From DATFAS01 sp035254305 (GTDB lineage: Bacteria > Bacillota > Bacilli > Aneurinibacillales > RAOX-1), in contig DATFAS010000082.1 of NCBI GenBank assembly GCA_035254305.1, positions 1-7,639 on the forward strand: a DNA stretch of 7,639 nt, read 5' to 3'. Positions 5,866-7,639 of the stretch are shown here, piece by piece. The number at the start of each line of letters is the position of its first letter. The stretch's first letter is position 1. A model generated the notes under the pieces. It was not told the DNA's origin, did not search any database, and saw only the letters and a program-made list of their open reading frames with translations. A program made the position numbers and the translations under genes.

Positions 5866-7168
5866 ATATTTGAAGGCCATTGCCAGTGTGGATCCTGTCC
5901 GTGTGAATGGCAAAGTCACACAAATTATTGGGCTAACGATTGAATCACAGGGACCTGATGTTCGGATTGGGGATCTCTGTTCCATTTTTCCCACGCATAC
6001 TCAAACACCTATTCAAGCAGAAGTCGTTGGTTTTCGTGAGAATAAGGTCTTACTGATGCCACTTGGAGATGTGGGTTCCATCGGACCTGGCTGTGATGTT
6101 GTAGCAAGTGGGAAGCCACTCATGGCTAAAGTTGGGAAAGAACTGCTGGGGCGAATCATAGATGGACTTGGCCAGCCTCTTGATGGCAAGCCGCTACCCA
6201 TTGGGTTAGAACAAGTATCGACGAATCGACAGCCACTAAATCCACTAAGTCGTCCTAGAATTCAATCCGCGCTAAGCGTGGGAGTGCGTTCGATTGATGG
6301 GCTGCTTACCATGGGTAAAGGGCAACGAATGGGGATTTTCGCCGGTAGTGGCGTGGGGAAAAGTACGCTTCTTGGGATGATCTCACGGAATACAACGGCA
6401 GATGTGAATGTGATTGCTCTGATCGGGGAGAGGGGGCGAGAGGTTCTTGATTTTATTGAACAGAACCTTGGAGAGGAAGGACTGAAGAAATCAGTCGTTC
6501 TTGTAGCTACCTCTGATCAACCGGCATTAATCCGGATCAAGGGTGCCTTAATGGCGACCTCGATTGCTGAATATTTTCGTGATCAAGGTAAGAATGTCTT
6601 GCTTGTGATGGATTCGGTGACACGGTTTGCCATGGCTCAGCGGGAGATTGGCTTAGCCATTGGGGAACCACCTACGACTAGAGGATATACCCCTTCTGTC
6701 TTTGCCTTGCTACCACGGTTACTGGAGAGAGCTGGAACAGGCCCAAATGGTTCCATCACAGCTATTTATACGGTATTAGTAGATGGGGATGACATGAACG
6801 AGCCTATAGCTGATGCCGTTCGAGGAATTCTGGATGGACATATTGTGCTGAATCGTGAAATTGGGGCTAAAGGAATTTTTCCATCTATAGATGTTTTGAG
6901 AAGTGCAAGTCGTGTAATGACAGAAATCACCTCTGCCGAGCATCTTACAGCTGCTCAAAACTTTAAGAGATTACTGTCTGCTTATAATGAAGCTGAAGAT
7001 TTAGTGAATATTGGTGCATACAAAAAAGGTTCAAACCGAGATATTGATGCTGCTCTGCGATATAAACCGCAGATCGATGAATTTATGCGGCAAGGGATTT
7101 ATGAATGCTCTCATTTAGAAGAATCACAGTCGTTATTAATCTCACAGTTTGGGGCGATGAACCGATGA
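5849..7168 (+). CDS. fliI: flagellum-specific ATPase FliI
   Basis: FliI is the ATPase of the flagellar type III export apparatus. It forms a hexamer with FliJ in its centre and hydrolyses ATP to help unfold and dock export substrates. It is related to the F1 beta subunit. It has 439 residues, the normal length. The Walker A loop GSGVGKST is at 166-173, the GERGRE motif with its catalytic-type Glu at 193-198, and the Walker B strand LLVMDS at 251-256. The conserved block IGEPPTTRGYTPSVFALLPR (271-290) is followed by LLERAG. The ATG is preceded by AAAGGAG at 5835-5841, 7 nt upstream inside fliH. The stop overlaps the fliJ start in an ATGA arrangement. Confidence 0.98.
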   Translation: MLATDKYLKAIASVDPVRVNGKVTQIIGLTIESQGPDVRIGDLCSIFPTHTQTPIQAEVVGFRENKVLLMPLGDVGSIGPGCDVVASGKPLMAKVGKELLGRIIDGLGQPLDGKPLPIGLEQVSTNRQPLNPLSRPRIQSALSVGVRSIDGLLTMGKGQRMGIFAGSGVGKSTLLGMISRNTTADVNVIALIGERGREVLDFIEQNLGEEGLKKSVVLVATSDQPALIRIKGALMATSIAEYFRDQGKNVLLVMDSVTRFAMAQREIGLAIGEPPTTRGYTPSVFALLPRLLERAGTGPNGSITAIYTVLVDGDDMNEPIADAVRGILDGHIVLNREIGAKGIFPSIDVLRSASRVMTEITSAEHLTAAQNFKRLLSAYNEAEDLVNIGAYKKGSNRDIDAALRYKPQIDEFMRQGIYECSHLEESQSLLISQFGAMNR

Positions 7169-7599
7169 AATTTCACTTTTCTTTTCAGAAGGTATTGGAT
7201 GTGAAAGAAAAAGAGAAAGAACAAGCTCAATTAGAGTTCGGTGTAATCAAGCGTGCCCAAACCGAGCTGCAGGAAAAGATCGATCGACTACACGCCTTGA
7301 AGGAATCTTATCTTGTTGAATATAATCATGTTCATCAAAAAACAGTATTAGAGATCCTGCAAATTCAAGAACACATTAATGAAGTGGACCGATATACTCG
7401 CCAATTAACCCTTCAATGCAATCAACTAGATCGAGAGATCGATACTAAGCAGCAGGTCCTGGTGGATCGGGCAAAGGAAGAAAAAGTATGGCAACAATTA
7501 AAAAATAAATCCTTCGATTCTTTCCAAAAACAAATGGAGCAAAAGGAACAAGCCATCTTAGATGAAATGGCCGTCCTCCGCTTTTCCCGACCGATGTAG
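7165..7599 (+). CDS. fliJ: flagellar export protein FliJ
   Basis: FliJ is a small coiled-coil chaperone-like protein that sits in the FliI hexamer, like the gamma stalk of F1, and links the ATPase ring to the export gate. It has 144 residues, close to the roughly 147 of B. subtilis FliJ. It is almost wholly helical and highly charged, with heptad-like spacing. The family start FHFSFQKVLDVKEKEKE (3-19) and the C-terminal block AKEEKVWQQLKNKSFDSF (103-120) are recognisable. I place the start at the ATG at 7165 because the protein then begins with the usual FliJ N-terminus and the codon overlaps the fliI stop (ATGA), implying translational coupling. The frame is open to an ATG at 7105, which would add 20 residues unlike FliJ. 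No strong ribosome binding site is seen; GGGG at 7151-7154 is the best candidate. Confidence 0.93.
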   Translation: MKFHFSFQKVLDVKEKEKEQAQLEFGVIKRAQTELQEKIDRLHALKESYLVEYNHVHQKTVLEILQIQEHINEVDRYTRQLTLQCNQLDREIDTKQQVLVDRAKEEKVWQQLKNKSFDSFQKQMEQKEQAILDEMAVLRFSRPM

Positions 7600-7611
7600 G
7601 AGGAGAATGAA

Positions 7612-7639
7612 ATGGCAGAAAAAGCTAACGGAAAATTAG
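7612..7639 (+). CDS. start of next flagellar operon gene, probably YlxF/MotE-like (partial)
   Basis: Only the first nine codons are inside the window (MAEKANGKL). The ATG has AGGAGG at 7598-7603, overlapping the fliJ stop, with an ideal 8-nt spacing, so a gene surely starts here. In Bacillus the gene after fliJ is ylxF, a membrane-anchored coiled-coil protein of the MgtE-N/MotE type, and a short charged N-terminus fits. Identity rests mainly on gene order. The ATG at 7607 is in another frame and runs into a stop at 7637-7639, so it is not the start. Confidence 0.5.

Noticed and set aside
7105..7164. Longer fliJ starting at ATG 7105
   Set aside because: The extra 20 residues are read from within fliI in another frame and do not resemble FliJ N-termini. 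The ATGA overlap at 7165 gives the usual FliJ start.

Overview
The window carries the upstream half of a fla/che-type flagellar operon of a low-to-mid GC Gram-positive bacterium, all genes on the + strand. The order flgB-flgC-fliE-fliF-fliG-fliH-fliI-fliJ, followed by the first codons of a probable ylxF/motE-type gene, is the order found in Bacillus and relatives. The strong AGGAGG ribosome binding sites, the GTG start of flgB and the short gene spacings also point to Bacillota, most likely order Bacillales. Genus cannot be settled from this sequence.

Layout. Positions 1-466 hold no convincing gene, only small inverted repeats and a possible promoter. Positions 665-1042 encode a 125-residue winged-helix protein that lines up end to end with the Bacillus subtilis replication terminator protein (RTP). 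Its reading frame stays open back to 467, which leaves the start partly open to question. Positions 1043-1246 are the leader of the flagellar operon. This leader contains an A/T palindrome, a possible promoter, a small hairpin, and a 12-bp bipartite stem followed by a T-rich run that looks like an intrinsic terminator or attenuator just before flgB. From 1247 to the end the genes are packed tightly: gaps of 5 to 30 nt, or overlaps of 4 to 17 nt, consistent with one transcript and translational coupling.

How the genes work together. FliF forms the MS ring in the membrane. FliE and the rod proteins FlgB and FlgC link that ring to the axial structure. FliG binds the cytoplasmic tail of FliF and forms the part of the rotor that meets the stator. 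FliH, FliI and FliJ form the ATPase complex of the flagellar type III export gate, which exports rod, hook and filament subunits. All these proteins look complete and carry the expected key motifs.

The flagellar genes are ordinary. The unusual part is the upstream neighbour. In B. subtilis flgB follows the clpQ-clpY-codY genes, whereas here it follows an RTP-family gene, with a structured, terminator-like leader in between. That raises two hypotheses: the locus lies near the replication terminus, or an RTP-like protein acts as a local DNA-binding regulator. Neither can be decided from this window.
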